Part shown: positions 1-8,862 of the stretch, piece by piece
Position numbering within the stretch: the stretch's first letter is position 1
Layout of the letters: each line of letters opens with the position of its first letter
Assembly (NCBI RefSeq): GCF_030908215.1
Contig: NZ_JAVFJK010000003.1
Span: forward strand, 333,259-397,258
Source of the DNA: Sinomonas sp. ASV486
GTDB taxonomy: Bacteria > Actinomycetota > Actinomycetes > Actinomycetales > Micrococcaceae
Reading direction: 5' to 3'
DNA length: 64,000 nt
The notes under the pieces: model-generated
Told to the model about the DNA's origin: nothing
The model's input: only the letters and a program-made list of their open reading frames with translations
The model's database searches: none
Program-made: the position numbers and the translations under genes

Positions 1-754
1 TCACCCGTCGTTGGGGACCGCACCGGATCGCCTACCACCTGCGCCTTGCCCGCTCGACGGTCGGCCGCGTCCTGAGCCGATACCGGATGCCGCTTCTGGA
101 AGCCGTGGACCAGTCGACCGGTCTGCCCGTGCCCAAGCCCAAAACCGAGCGCTACGAGGTCTCCGCGCCGGGCCAGCTCGTGCACGTCGACATCAAGAAG
201 CAGGGCAGGATCCCGGCCGGCGGCGGATGGCGCGTCCATGGCCGCGGATCCACGCAGGACCGCAAGTCCGATGCCGCCCGTGACCGGGCAGCCCGGGCCG
301 GAGCCGCCGGATCACGCGGCTACCGCTACCTGCACCACGCGATCGATGATCACTCCCGTGTCGCGTACTCGGAGATCCTTGACGACGAGCGCAAAGAGAC
401 CGCGGCGGCCTTCTGGGCCCGTGCGAACACGTTCTTCGCCACCCTCGGCATCACCGTGACCGCGGTGATGACAGACAACGGTTCCTGCTACCGCTCACAC
501 GCATTCGCGAACGCCCTGGGCAGTATCAAGCACAAGCGGACCAAGCCCTACAGGCCGCAGACCAACGGCAAGGTAGAACGCTTCAACCGCACCCTGGCCG
601 CCGAATGGGCATACGCCGCCGCCTATGACAGCGAACAAGCGCGCGAGGCGACCTATCAGCACTGGATCCACCACTACAATCACCACAGACCCCACACCGG
701 CATCGGCGGCCAAGTCCCCTCAGCCCGCGTTCACAACCTCACGGGGAAGTACAC
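1..754 (+). mobile_element. IS481-type insertion sequence, right part only
   Basis: The window opens inside an IS481-like element. Its transposase frame is open from the first bases. Transposase genes of this family often run into the terminal inverted repeat, and here the last codons read through a GTACACA end at about 748-754, so the element probably ends there. The left end lies before the window. The element cuts off the 3' end of the aldo/keto reductase pseudogene on the other strand. The exact right border is inferred, because the partner repeat is not visible. Confidence 0.6.
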
Positions 755-758
755 ATAG
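3..758 (+). CDS. IS481 family DDE transposase (5' end outside window)
   Basis: This is the C-terminal 251 residues of an IS481-type transposase, which cuts and joins the ends of its own element. The first visible residues (RRWGPHRIAYHLRLARSTVG) are the end of the N-terminal helix-turn-helix region. The RNase-H-like core follows with the three expected acidic residues: Asp in VHVDIKK, Asp in VMTDNGS and Glu in GKVERFNRT. The C terminus has the usual WIHHYNHHRPHTGIGG and ends in NLTGKYT. A stretch of about 35 residues after the first Asp is rich in Gly, Arg and Asp, as in many actinobacterial members. No frameshift is seen in the visible part, so this copy may be active if its 5' part is intact. 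Confidence 0.88.
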   Translation, partial: TRRWGPHRIAYHLRLARSTVGRVLSRYRMPLLEAVDQSTGLPVPKPKTERYEVSAPGQLVHVDIKKQGRIPAGGGWRVHGRGSTQDRKSDAARDRAARAGAAGSRGYRYLHHAIDDHSRVAYSEILDDERKETAAAFWARANTFFATLGITVTAVMTDNGSCYRSHAFANALGSIKHKRTKPYRPQTNGKVERFNRTLAAEWAYAAAYDSEQAREATYQHWIHHYNHHRPHTGIGGQVPSARVHNLTGKYT

Positions 759-1486
759 GCGAGGCGCTGCTGCATCCGTTCCTCAGGACGCCGAGACCGG
801 GCATCGGCAGGATCTGTGAATCGGGTGCCGGGGGCATACTTGCCGGACAGCAGGCCTCCGGCAGGGCCTCGCGGGCAAGGACGCCCAAATCGTGCCTTTC
901 GCAGGAGGCGAGGACCTCCAGTTCGGGCTCGGGGTCGAGGCGGCTGTAGACGAGTTGGACCACGCTTGCCTCCACGGCCGTGGCGCGGTCGGTCTGGTGC
1001 ACGTTGGCGTTGCTGCCGAGGGAGATGCCGAGGTGCCGGACCTTGCCGGCCTGCATCTGCGCGCCCAACGCTTCCCAGGCCGCGTCCTGGCCGAAGACCT
1101 CGTCGCTGCCCGAGTGGAACTGGTACACGTCGATGTAATCCGTGTCCAGAGCGCGAAGAGAACGCTCCAGCTGGGCGACCGACCTCATCGGAAGACCACT
1201 CCTCAGTGCGGTCGTCGAGGCCGTGGAAGCGGTGCCCGAACTTGGTGTCCACCACCCAGTCCTGACGGTTGCGGGCGATCGCCCTGCCGACGAATTCCTC
1301 GGACAAGTGGTCGCCGTAGCACTCGGCGGTGTCGACGAGGTGGATCCCCAGGTCACGAGCGGGCCCCAGGACGGCGTCCACGTCTGGCTGGGAGAAGTAC
1401 TTCCCCCACTCTCCGCCGAACTGCCACGTGCCCACGCCCACGGTGGAGACGGTCAGCCCGGTCCTGCTAAGTCGCCTGTACTTCAT
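759..1486 (-). pseudogene. aldo/keto reductase, frameshifted and 3'-truncated
   Basis: The gene starts as a normal aldo/keto reductase (MKYRRLSRTGLTVSTVGVGTW, then the DTAECYG catalytic-Asp/Tyr region). After TEEWSSDEV near 1173 the sense moves to another frame, which reads LERSLRALDTDYIDVYQFHSG and ends in LGVLAREAL. Near 861 it returns to the first frame as GGLLSGKYAPGTRF. Removing one C from the CCC at 1173-1175 (minus strand) and adding one G near 861 restores the family pattern, so these are two single-base indels. About 70-80 C-terminal residues are missing because the IS481 element sits there. The enzyme would have been an NADPH-dependent oxidoreductase. It cannot be made as read. Confidence 0.82.
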
Positions 1487-1630
1487 GGAGTGCCGCTCGC
1501 CGGTAGAAATGAGCCGGGAACGTCGAACCCGCGGACTCGACCTCTGAGTCTGCCGAAGGGCGCCATCCACTCTACGCCCAAGATCACGCTGTGTTCACGA
1601 TACGCCCCGCCGCGCCAGGGAGGTGCGGAG

Positions 1631-3084
1631 ATGACGGAACCGTCTTCGGTCTGGATCTCGAAGCCGCCAGCCCTTGCCGGACTGGCCGCTTCCTCCGATC
1701 ATGCCGTCATGGACAATGAGGTACCGGGCTTTAGGGGCGAATTGCTGCGGCCCGGGGATGCAGGGTACCCCGCGGCCCGCCAAATCTGGAACGGCGCCAT
1801 TGAACGCCATCCGGCCCTCATCGCCCGCTGTCTCGGCGAGGAGGACGCGGCCGCTGCGCTGGAATACGCCGAGCGCCGGAACCTGCCGCTTGCCGTCCGA
1901 GGCGGCGGCCACAACGTCTCCGGCTCGGCGCTGGCCGAGGGCGGCCTCGTCATCGACTTCTCGGCCTCAGGCAGGTGGCCCTCGAACCGGGCGGAGGGTC
2001 TGTCCGTGTCGAGCCCGGGGCACTGTGGGGTGACGTGGACGCTGTGACCCAGAAGCACGGTCTGGCCGTTCCCGGAGGGATCGTCACCCATACCGGCGTG
2101 GCAGGGCTGACCCTCGGCGGCGGATTCGGCTGGCTCAGCCGCCGATGGGGGCTCACCTCGGACAGCCTGCTCTCGGCCAGGCTCCTGCTCGCCGACGGCA
2201 GCCTGGTCAAAGCATCGGAGGATGAGAACCCGGAGCTCTTCTGGGCAGTCCAAGGCGGCGGCAATTTCGGCATCGTGACCGAGTTCTGCTTCCGCCCCCA
2301 CTCCCCGGGCACCCATGTCCTGGCAGGCCCCATCCTCTTCCGTGCCGAGCAGGCGCGAGAGACCCTCGCCTTCTACCGCGTATTCATCTCCGCAGCCCCT
2401 GATGAGCTTTCGGTCTACCTGAATCTCCGCACGGCCCCAGCGGTCGACTGGGTGCCAGAGCACCTGCGCGGCACTGACGTGCTGCTGGTGATTCCGTTCT
2501 TCGTCGGAGACCGCAGAGTGGGCGAGGACCTGCTGCGCCCGCTGCGCGAATTCGGCCCGCCCGCGGCCGATCTGGTCCGCTACAAGCCCTACATCGAGCA
2601 CCAGGGCATGTTCGACGCCGGCGTCCCCCATCATTGGGGCTACTACTGGAAATCCCACTACCTGCCCCCTCTCACCGACGCCGCCGTCGAGGCCCTGCTC
2701 GAACATTCCTGGGCCAAGGCCTCCCCTGCCTCCTACACGCTGCTGTTCCACCTGGGCGGTGCCATCGCCTCGCGCCCCGAAGGCAGTTCCGCAGCCAGCG
2801 GACGAGACGCGGCGCACGCGATCAACATCAACGCCGCATGGCCGACCGGCGGCCCCTACCATCCGGACATCGAATGGTGCAGGGGCTACTTCGCGGCGAT
2901 GGAGCCACACGCCACGGGAGGGGTCTACGTGAACTTCCTCCACAACGACGAAGGAGAAGCCCGTATCCGCGCAGCCTACGGCGCCCGCTACGACCGCCTC
3001 GCCCGGATCTAGGCCCACTACGACCCCGACAATCTCTTCCGCTCCAACCAGAACATCAAGCCCTCCCCCGCTGGGCAGAGATAG
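1631..3084 (+). pseudogene. FAD-binding oxidoreductase (BBE type), frameshift and internal stop
   Basis: This encodes a berberine-bridge/6-hydroxynicotine-oxidase-like flavoenzyme of about 480 residues. The N-terminal part has RGGGHNVSGSAL, whose His is the usual covalent FAD site. At 1966/1967 one base is missing: VIDFSA runs into the wrong frame, and adding one C gives VIDFSALRQVALEPGGG. The second frame continues with GGIVTHTGVAGLTLGGGFGW and AVQGGGNFGIVTEF. A TAG at 3010-3012 then interrupts the C terminus, after which the family ending YDPDNLFRSNQNIKP is still readable to the TAG at 3082. The start is ATG 1631 after a GGAGGTGCGGAG Shine-Dalgarno region. With two independent lesions, this is a decaying gene. 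Confidence 0.85.
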
Positions 3085-3195
3085 CCGCCGGTCCGATGCC
3101 GAGGGGACCGGGCACGCCACGGGCCCATGACTCGGGCCTTGAGCCTGCCCACATCAGACGTGCCATCGGCGTCGGCCGAGCCACGGTGAGTGTTA

Positions 3196-3544
3196 TCAGG
3201 CGTTCAGCCGCAGCTGACGCCTTCTCGATGCCTTGCGGACAGCAGAAGCCAATTCAGTCCAGGCCTCGCCCGACGGCCGGTGGGCCCCGATCACCGCGGC
3301 CTTACTTTCTCCATCGTCGAACAAGAGGACCGAGGGGATCGATGTGATGCCGAAATCGGCCGACGTCTCGGGGTTCTCGTTGACGACCACCACCGTTCCC
3401 GCGTTCTCCTCCGCCAGTTCCTCAAGCTCTGGAGAAAGCAGGCGGCAAGGCTGCACCAATCGGCCCAGAAATCCACGATCACCGGCGTGCTCGAACCAGT
3501 ACCTCGGCGTCGAAGGATGCATCGGTCACTGCCTCCGTTCCCAT
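3196..3544 (-). pseudogene. thioredoxin, two frameshifts
   Basis: Three frames together spell a thioredoxin of about 115 residues. The first frame gives MGTEAVTDASFDAEVL, the second gives SSTPVIVDFWADWC, and the third gives PCRLLSPELEELAEE, then TSADFGITSIPSVLLFDDGE. A single-base deletion lies near 3490-3500. A second one falls inside the redox motif WCxPC near 3455. The protein would have been a cytoplasmic dithiol-disulfide oxidoreductase. As read, only fragments can be made, and the active site itself is split. It belongs to the same run of single-base lesions as its neighbours. Confidence 0.8.
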
Positions 3545-3683
3545 GACTGAGCGCTCCTCCACAGTGCTTTCTCACTACACCCCTTTTGGCGAACCCGAAT
3601 CAGATCGAAGATGTCCCAGCGGCCTTGCGGACTTGACCCCATTGAGGGGTTTTTGAGGTTCTCCGCAAATCGTGGACGGTTGC

Positions 3684-4569
3684 TCAGGCGGCGTCTGCCG
3701 TCCGAGTGGTGGCCCGGCGGCCTGTTTCGGATTGGACCGGGGTCTGGTAGCCCAGCGCCGAGTGCAGGCGCCGCCGGTTGTACACGGCCTTGATCCATGT
3801 CCCGACGGCGGTGAGTGCCTCGGCGCGGGTGGCCCATCTGCGGCGGCTGTAGATCTCGGCCTTGAGCGTAGGCCCGGAGGACTCCTGCATCGCGTTGTCC
3901 CAGCACACCCCGGTCCGGCCCACGGACTGGGCGAGTCCGAGGTCCTGGCATGCCCGGTGCATCTGCTCCGAGGTGAACTGGGTACCGCGGTCGGCGTGGA
4001 ACACGACCCCGGCCGGGACGCGCCCGCGCAGAGTGTGGGCCGTGCGCAGCGCGCACACGGTCAGGGCCGTGTTCTGCACGGTGTCCATCGCCTAGGCCGA
4101 TCACGCGCCCGGAGCACCCGTCCCGCACGGCGCAGAGGTAGAGCCAGCCCTGCCCCGTGGGCAGGTAGGTGATACCCGCCGTCCAGACCGCGTCCAGCGC
4201 CCCGGTGTCCCACTTGCGCCCGAGGCGGTCCGGGATCCGGTGCACCGGGGCCGTGCCGGCGGCCTTGGCGGGGCGGAACCGGCGCGGGGAGACGCCCTCG
4301 AGGCCTTGGCGCCGCATCGAGGCCGCCACGGGCTTCACATCGGCACAGATCCCGTCCCGGGCCAGCGCGGCCCGGATGCGCGGAGCGCCGGAGACCCCGT
4401 CCGAGGCCGTATGCGCCTGCCGTACAGCGGCGTCCAGGGCCCGACGCCGCGCCGCGGCCGGCGTCGGGACCCGTTGTGTGCGCTTGGTCCAGGCATTGAA
4501 CCCCGAGCGGGAGACGCCCAGCAGCGCGGCCATCCGGCAGATCGGGTAGTTGGCCTTCTCCACGCGCAT
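3684..4569 (-). pseudogene. IS3 orfB transposase, frameshift plus first catalytic Asp changed to Gly
   Basis: OrfB begins MRVEKANYPICRMAALLGVS and has the HTH_21 region and an rve integrase core. The first catalytic Asp, normally in (T/A)DITY, is Gly here (TAGITYLPT, codon GGT in place of GAT). The frame breaks at about 4092-4095: removing one base restores VIGLAMDTVQNTAL. The rest has FHADRGTQFTS with the second Asp and CWDNAMQES with the Glu, then YNRRRLHSALGYQTP. Either lesion alone should abolish transposition. The substitution cannot be explained by a missed base in sequencing, which supports true decay. Confidence 0.8.
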
Positions 4570-4899
4570 CAGTTCGAAGCATTCCCGTTCGGATGCCTGG
4601 AGGCGAAGAAGGCCGCGGCTTTTCCCAGGAACTCGTTGTCCATCCGCAGCCTGGCGTTCTCCCGCCGCAGCCGCTCCAGCTCGGCCTTCTCGTCCACCAC
4701 CGCCGCGGGTGGCCGGGTCCTGCCGCGCCCGCTCGCCCTTCACCCACCGGCCCAGCAGCGCCTCCCCGACGCCGCGCTCCCGGGCGACCTGCGCGATCGG
4801 CCGGCCCGTGTCGATCACCAGCCGCGCCGCCTCACGCCGACACTCCGGCGTGAACGACCTCGTCGACCTGCCCAGAAGAACACCTTCCCGCAGGACCAT
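4569..4899 (-). pseudogene. IS3 orfA (helix-turn-helix DNA-binding part), frameshifted
   Basis: OrfA starts with RSFTPECRREAARLVIDTGR and RGVGEALLGRWVKGERARQD, the HTH of IS3-type OrfA. It then loses frame near 4715. One base removed there would continue it into AAVVDEKAELERLRREN and RLRMDNEFLGKAAAFF, the leucine-zipper end that dimerises the transposase. It stops at TGA 4569-4571, which overlaps the ATG of orfB. A GGAAAAG run in the overlap is a plausible slippery site for the programmed -1 frameshift that fuses OrfA to OrfB in this family. Confidence 0.75.
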
Positions 4900-5178
4900 C
4901 GGATCCCGCTAACTCAGGTGTCCACGGCGAGAGGCTAACCTCATTTTTCAAACCTGATGCTTAGGCCGCGTCCGGGACAGGCCATCCAGAGGACGCGGTG
5001 CGAACCCGCCGCCAAACAGAGCTGGGGTTGGGGTCTGTATTGCCACTGTTCGGGCAAGGTGCCGGTCGCAACCTGTCGAGCCCACGGGAGGCCGGGAATG
5101 CCCTGCGGGGCGGCTCCGGCTCCGGAGCCGTGCCCCCGGCTCACTTACCTCGCGGCATCCGATTCATCATCGTCTTGA

Positions 5179-8100
5179 TCAGAGGCTCTGGATGCGCTCC
5201 TCACGGTCCGATGTACGCCCACGCACGGCGAGACGCTCGGCTTCGGCCTGCTGGGCCGTGTGGGCTGCGGCCTTCTGCGCCTCAGCTGCACGGGTGCGCT
5301 CGATGCGGACGACGGCGTCGCGAGGCATCAACGACCTCAGTGATTCGGCCTCAGTTCGCGCGTCTTGGGCGGCCTTTGTCCAACGCCGGATTTCGCGGCC
5401 GGGGTTGGCGCCTTCGTACCGCCCGGCTGCTCGGCGAACGTGCTCGATGCCGAATACGCGGGCCACCGCGGCCAGCCTGTCCTCCCTGAGAGATGGCGTC
5501 GGGCGGTGTGTGCCCGACGCGGCCAAGAGGCCGGCGACGTGGCCCCATTGTGCGGCCGCGCGCTCGGCGGCCTCGGCGCGGGCGCTGAGCGCGGCGATTT
5601 CGTCTCGTACCCGCTTTGCTGGGCCGCTGTCGGTGAGCCCGCGGATGGCTACCCCTGCGCGGTCGGTGGCGAAGGTGAGGCCCCGGTCGGCGCGGTCGCG
5701 TTCCATCGCGGCGGTGAACTGTTCCCGGGCATGGTCGGGGTTCTCGGCGATGACGTGCAGCCGGTTCGCCTGGCGGCCGCGGGTCATGCCGACATATACG
5801 GCCGCCGCGCTGGTCTGGTGGGTGAGCAGCGTGTGCGACGCCGTTGCGGTCGTGCCCTGGACGCCGTAGGCGGTCGCCGCATAGGCAAGGTGCGCGTACT
5901 CCGCCACGTAGTCGGCTGGGAGGTGAACGCTGGTCTCGTGCCTTCGGCCTGTGCCGGTCTCGCGCACCCACAGCGATCCGTCGGCGTCGACCTGCTGCAC
6001 AGTCCAGTTCTGCCGGTTGGCGACGCCGAGGCCGGTGTCGTTGCGTCGGGTCTGGATCAGGTCTCCGGCGCCGATGCTCAGGCCGTCGCTGCCCGTGACT
6101 GTTCGGGCGTCGTCGACGACGCCGCGTTTGATTCGGCGGGCGCGGATGCGCTCGTTGAGGGCAGTGGCTTCCTCGAGGGTCACGACGGTGATCGCGTCGC
6201 CGTCGCGGGCGGTGCCGGCGATGTGCGTCTGGGCGTCGTCCTCGCTCGCGTGGATCCGGACGAGACCGAGTACGGTGAGCTGATCGAACACCTCGCCGGG
6301 ACCGCGGCCGTCGCGCATCGCGAGCGTGAGGTCGGTGTAGGCGGGATCGGTGAAGCGGTGCACGCTGGTCATCTGCCAGACGCGGCCGCGGATCTGGGCT
6401 GCCATGTCGAGCACTCCCCCGCGGCCGACTGCGGGCAGCTGCGCGCGGTCGCCGACCAGCGCGACGCTCGCTCCCGACTCCGCGGCGAGGGTAAACAGGG
6501 CGAGCGCGGTGTCCTGGTCGAGCATCCCGGCCTCGTCGACGACGATCCGCTCGCCCCGGCCGATCCGTGCTTCGGTGGGCGGGCCGTCGTAGCTGCGTCC
6601 GGTCTCGGGGTCGATCGCCCCGCGGGCGAGGCGGGTCCAGACGCCGTCGCCGTTCCACCGCCAGCCGTGCGCGTGCACGAGGGCCGCAACCGAGTCCGCG
6701 GGCACGCCGAGTTCCTCGGCCGCGACGCGCGCGGCCTTCCTCGTCGGGGCAACGACGCGCACCCGGCGCCCTTCGCGTTCGGAGGCGGCGATCGCGGCGG
6801 CGAGCATCGTCGTCTTCCCCGCACCGGCGGCTCCCTCGACGACGACGAGCGGATCCGGCGACGCAACGGCCGCGGCCGCCTCGCGCTGGTCCGGATCGAG
6901 GCCATCGGCCTCGGCGAGGCCACCGAGATCGGGGCGCTCGGGCCCGGCATCTGCGACACGGGCGGTCAGGAGGTCGCGAAGCCTCGTCTGGGCCTCGATC
7001 ACGCGCACGCTCGTGAGGTGCGCGACGTGCTCCGGTGCGGGTGCGCCGGGCGGCAGGAGCGAGAAGCAGTCCTCCAACGCGAGCCGGGACGCGAGCCCGA
7101 CGAACTCCCGCAGCTCCTCGCCGGTTGCGCGCACACCGTACTCGGTCACCAGGACGGTGACGTGCTCGGTGACCGTGTGCGTGGTCCACGCTGAGGCGCG
7201 GGCGGCACACCGGTCGAGGGCGCGGGATGCGATCTCCTCGATCGAGAGGTCCTCGAGCGCAACCACCGCAGGCGGTGCCGGTCGCTTCAGGGTTGCGGGG
7301 TCGTATCCGGCATGCCGGAGCCCGGCGATCCACGCGGCCTCCTCAGCGAGGCTGGTCGGCTTCTTCGCGGGCCGCTCGTACGCCCACGCCTTCGCCTGCA
7401 ACCGCGCGGTGACCACCGGTCCCGGTGTCTCACCGGGGTGCACGGCCTCCCATTCGGCGCTCAGGCGGTCAAGGTTCCGCTCGACCTGGACGGCCCGCTT
7501 GCTCATCGCCGCATTGAACGGGTGCAGCTCGGCGACCTCCCCGGTGACGGGATCCAGCGTCAGCGCGTGCCGGTCGAGCACCTCGGCAAGCGCGGGATGA
7601 GCGGCGATGACGGCAGTGCCGAGCGCGCGGATTGCGCCCTGCTGGGCGAACAGTGCCGCCGTGTCGAGCGCGCGCCAGGCGCCGGCCGCACGCACGCGCG
7701 TGCCGATCTGGAGGTGGATGTGCCGATGTGGGTCCCCGGCGCGGCTCGTGCGGTGGGTGACGGCGACAGTGTGCAGTTCCTCGGCCGGCACGACCTCCTG
7801 CGCGCCGCGCGGCCCGACCCGTGTCACCGAATGCCTGGCGAGCCAGCGGCGGATCTCGGCGGCGGCATCCTGCTGTGCGGCGTCGAGCGCGGCTGACACC
7901 TCGGGATGCAGGGCCGCGGCGATGGAGAGGGACTTCGGTGCGTTGACCACCATCTCTGCGAAGCGCGGCGATCCCAGACGGCCCTCGCCCGCCCGCCGTG
8001 GGACACCCAGCTGTTCCCCGGTGATCGGGTGCTCCCAGTCGACCCATCCGGCGTACGCGCCCGGGGCGAGGTCTCGGTTCGCAGTGGCCTCGCCGTCGCG

Positions 8101-8229
8101 GTCGAGCTGGACGAACTCGGCAACGCTTCCGGCTCCGAGGTAGTAGTCATCGGCGCGCGAGCGATCGGATTCGACGTACCGGCGCGCGTCCGCGCCGTCC
8201 CCGCGGAACAATGTCACGCCGCCCCTCAC
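5179..8229 (-). CDS. MobF-family conjugative relaxase with TraI/RecD-type helicase
   Basis: The predicted protein of about 1016 residues nicks the transfer origin of a mobile element and unwinds the strand to be transferred. The N-terminal relaxase domain has candidate tyrosines at 18 and 29/30 (ADDYYLG) and the three-His metal site HRHIH at 168-172. The helicase part has Walker A VEGAAGAGKTTM near 467-475, Walker B VDEAGMLD and ALVGDRAQLPAVGRGG. The C terminus is an Ala/Arg-rich coiled coil. The frame is open upstream to 8499. I chose GTG 8229 because GAGGGAGG lies just before it and the family-like VTLFRGDG follows at once. No type IV secretion gene is visible, so this element is probably mobilised by a helper. 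Confidence 0.85.
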   Translation of the reverse strand: MRGGVTLFRGDGADARRYVESDRSRADDYYLGAGSVAEFVQLDRDGEATANRDLAPGAYAGWVDWEHPITGEQLGVPRRAGEGRLGSPRFAEMVVNAPKSLSIAAALHPEVSAALDAAQQDAAAEIRRWLARHSVTRVGPRGAQEVVPAEELHTVAVTHRTSRAGDPHRHIHLQIGTRVRAAGAWRALDTAALFAQQGAIRALGTAVIAAHPALAEVLDRHALTLDPVTGEVAELHPFNAAMSKRAVQVERNLDRLSAEWEAVHPGETPGPVVTARLQAKAWAYERPAKKPTSLAEEAAWIAGLRHAGYDPATLKRPAPPAVVALEDLSIEEIASRALDRCAARASAWTTHTVTEHVTVLVTEYGVRATGEELREFVGLASRLALEDCFSLLPPGAPAPEHVAHLTSVRVIEAQTRLRDLLTARVADAGPERPDLGGLAEADGLDPDQREAAAAVASPDPLVVVEGAAGAGKTTMLAAAIAASEREGRRVRVVAPTRKAARVAAEELGVPADSVAALVHAHGWRWNGDGVWTRLARGAIDPETGRSYDGPPTEARIGRGERIVVDEAGMLDQDTALALFTLAAESGASVALVGDRAQLPAVGRGGVLDMAAQIRGRVWQMTSVHRFTDPAYTDLTLAMRDGRGPGEVFDQLTVLGLVRIHASEDDAQTHIAGTARDGDAITVVTLEEATALNERIRARRIKRGVVDDARTVTGSDGLSIGAGDLIQTRRNDTGLGVANRQNWTVQQVDADGSLWVRETGTGRRHETSVHLPADYVAEYAHLAYAATAYGVQGTTATASHTLLTHQTSAAAVYVGMTRGRQANRLHVIAENPDHAREQFTAAMERDRADRGLTFATDRAGVAIRGLTDSGPAKRVRDEIAALSARAEAAERAAAQWGHVAGLLAASGTHRPTPSLREDRLAAVARVFGIEHVRRAAGRYEGANPGREIRRWTKAAQDARTEAESLRSLMPRDAVVRIERTRAAEAQKAAAHTAQQAEAERLAVRGRTSDREERIQSL

Positions 8230-8417
8230 GCCCGCCTCCCTCACCTCTGTGAGAGACAGGTGCGCAGCGCCTACCAGCGGTAGCATGCGTCCATTCAGAA
8301 GAGCCTTGTCAGGAACGGGGAAGCCCGTTCGGCAGGCAATAGACGTCAGCACAGGGCGCTCACGACGACGTCCGTGATGATCTCTTGTGCAGATCCTGGC
8401 GCTCCGCGGGTGTTTCA

Positions 8418-8445
8418 GATGAAGCACGTTGCGTGCATCTTCATC
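8418..8445. repeat. interrupted inverted repeat upstream of the relaxase, possible oriT part
   Basis: GATGAAGCACG and CGTGCATCTTCATC pair around a TTG loop with a small bulge. The site lies about 190 bases upstream of the likely relaxase start, in a stretch (8380-8860) that looks less GC-rich than its surroundings. MobF relaxases usually act at an origin with an inverted repeat close to their own gene. Position and symmetry fit, but no nic sequence is recognised. Confidence 0.3.
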
Positions 8446-8499
8446 GGCGCGGGTCCTACGTGCGTAGTTATCGTCAGCGATCTCAACGCACACCCTCAC

Positions 8500-8667
8500 T
8501 CAAGAGACGACTTCGATGAGTTTCACCCCAGTTGCGAGACGTTCCGCTGCGATAGTTCCAGGAGCAGGGCTCTCCTTGGGAATGATGTATCCCTGAATCA
8601 GTCCTTGCCCGGTCTTGCTCACATCCAGGGTTCCCCGATCGCCTGGCTTGCTCCCAAATCTCGCCAT
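8500..8667 (-). CDS. hypothetical small protein (55 residues)
   Basis: A short frame begins MARFGSKPGDRGTLDVSKTG and ends LATGVKLIEVVS. GAGGAAG lies about 12 bases before the ATG. The frame is open further upstream to 8799, but that part is less protein-like. It has no recognised domain, no membrane segment and no signal peptide. It sits between hsdR and the relaxase on the same strand, so it could be an accessory gene of the mobile element. It is supported only by a clean frame, a plausible ribosome site and ordinary composition. Confidence 0.35.
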   Translation of the reverse strand: MARFGSKPGDRGTLDVSKTGQGLIQGYIIPKESPAPGTIAAERLATGVKLIEVVS

Positions 8668-8862
8668 ATCCTGATTAGCTTCCTCGATATCGGGTGGGTC
8701 GAATTTCAGTGCAGGAGTTCGGGCAGATAAGCATGCGCATAATACTGGAGAGGCCGGTGGAGGATCCCGGAAATACGCCCAATCCGCGTACACTTCCACA
8801 CGACGTATATCCGTCGAGGCCCTCCGCGCCAGAGAAATCGCTTCAGTGCGCGGGCAAGCCCA

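Larger units (their letters stand above)
3654..4943 (-). mobile_element. IS3-family element, degenerate, with imperfect ends
   Basis: The element is about 1290 bases and carries the usual orfA/orfB pair on the minus strand. Both ends start with TGAGGTT when read inwards (3654-3660 and the complement of 4937-4943). Inside, both share CTC..CG and GTGGAC, as expected for imperfect inverted repeats. Directly outside both ends is TTTT, consistent with the 3-4 bp target duplication of this family. Both reading frames are damaged, so the element should not move unless another copy supplies transposase. The boundaries are my reading of the repeats and could shift by a few bases. Confidence 0.65.

Noticed and set aside
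3624..3650. CTTGACCCC word resembling part of tRNA-Pro, as a possible left att site
   Set aside because: The match to tRNA-Pro is only about nine bases and not at the 3' end used for integration.
5365..7194. 609-residue plus-strand frame over the relaxase
   Set aside because: Antisense of a gene with clear relaxase and helicase motifs.
8230..8499. N-terminal extension of the relaxase to ATG 8499
   Set aside because: The extra 90 residues are unlike relaxase starts; GTG 8229 has a ribosome site and the family-like start.
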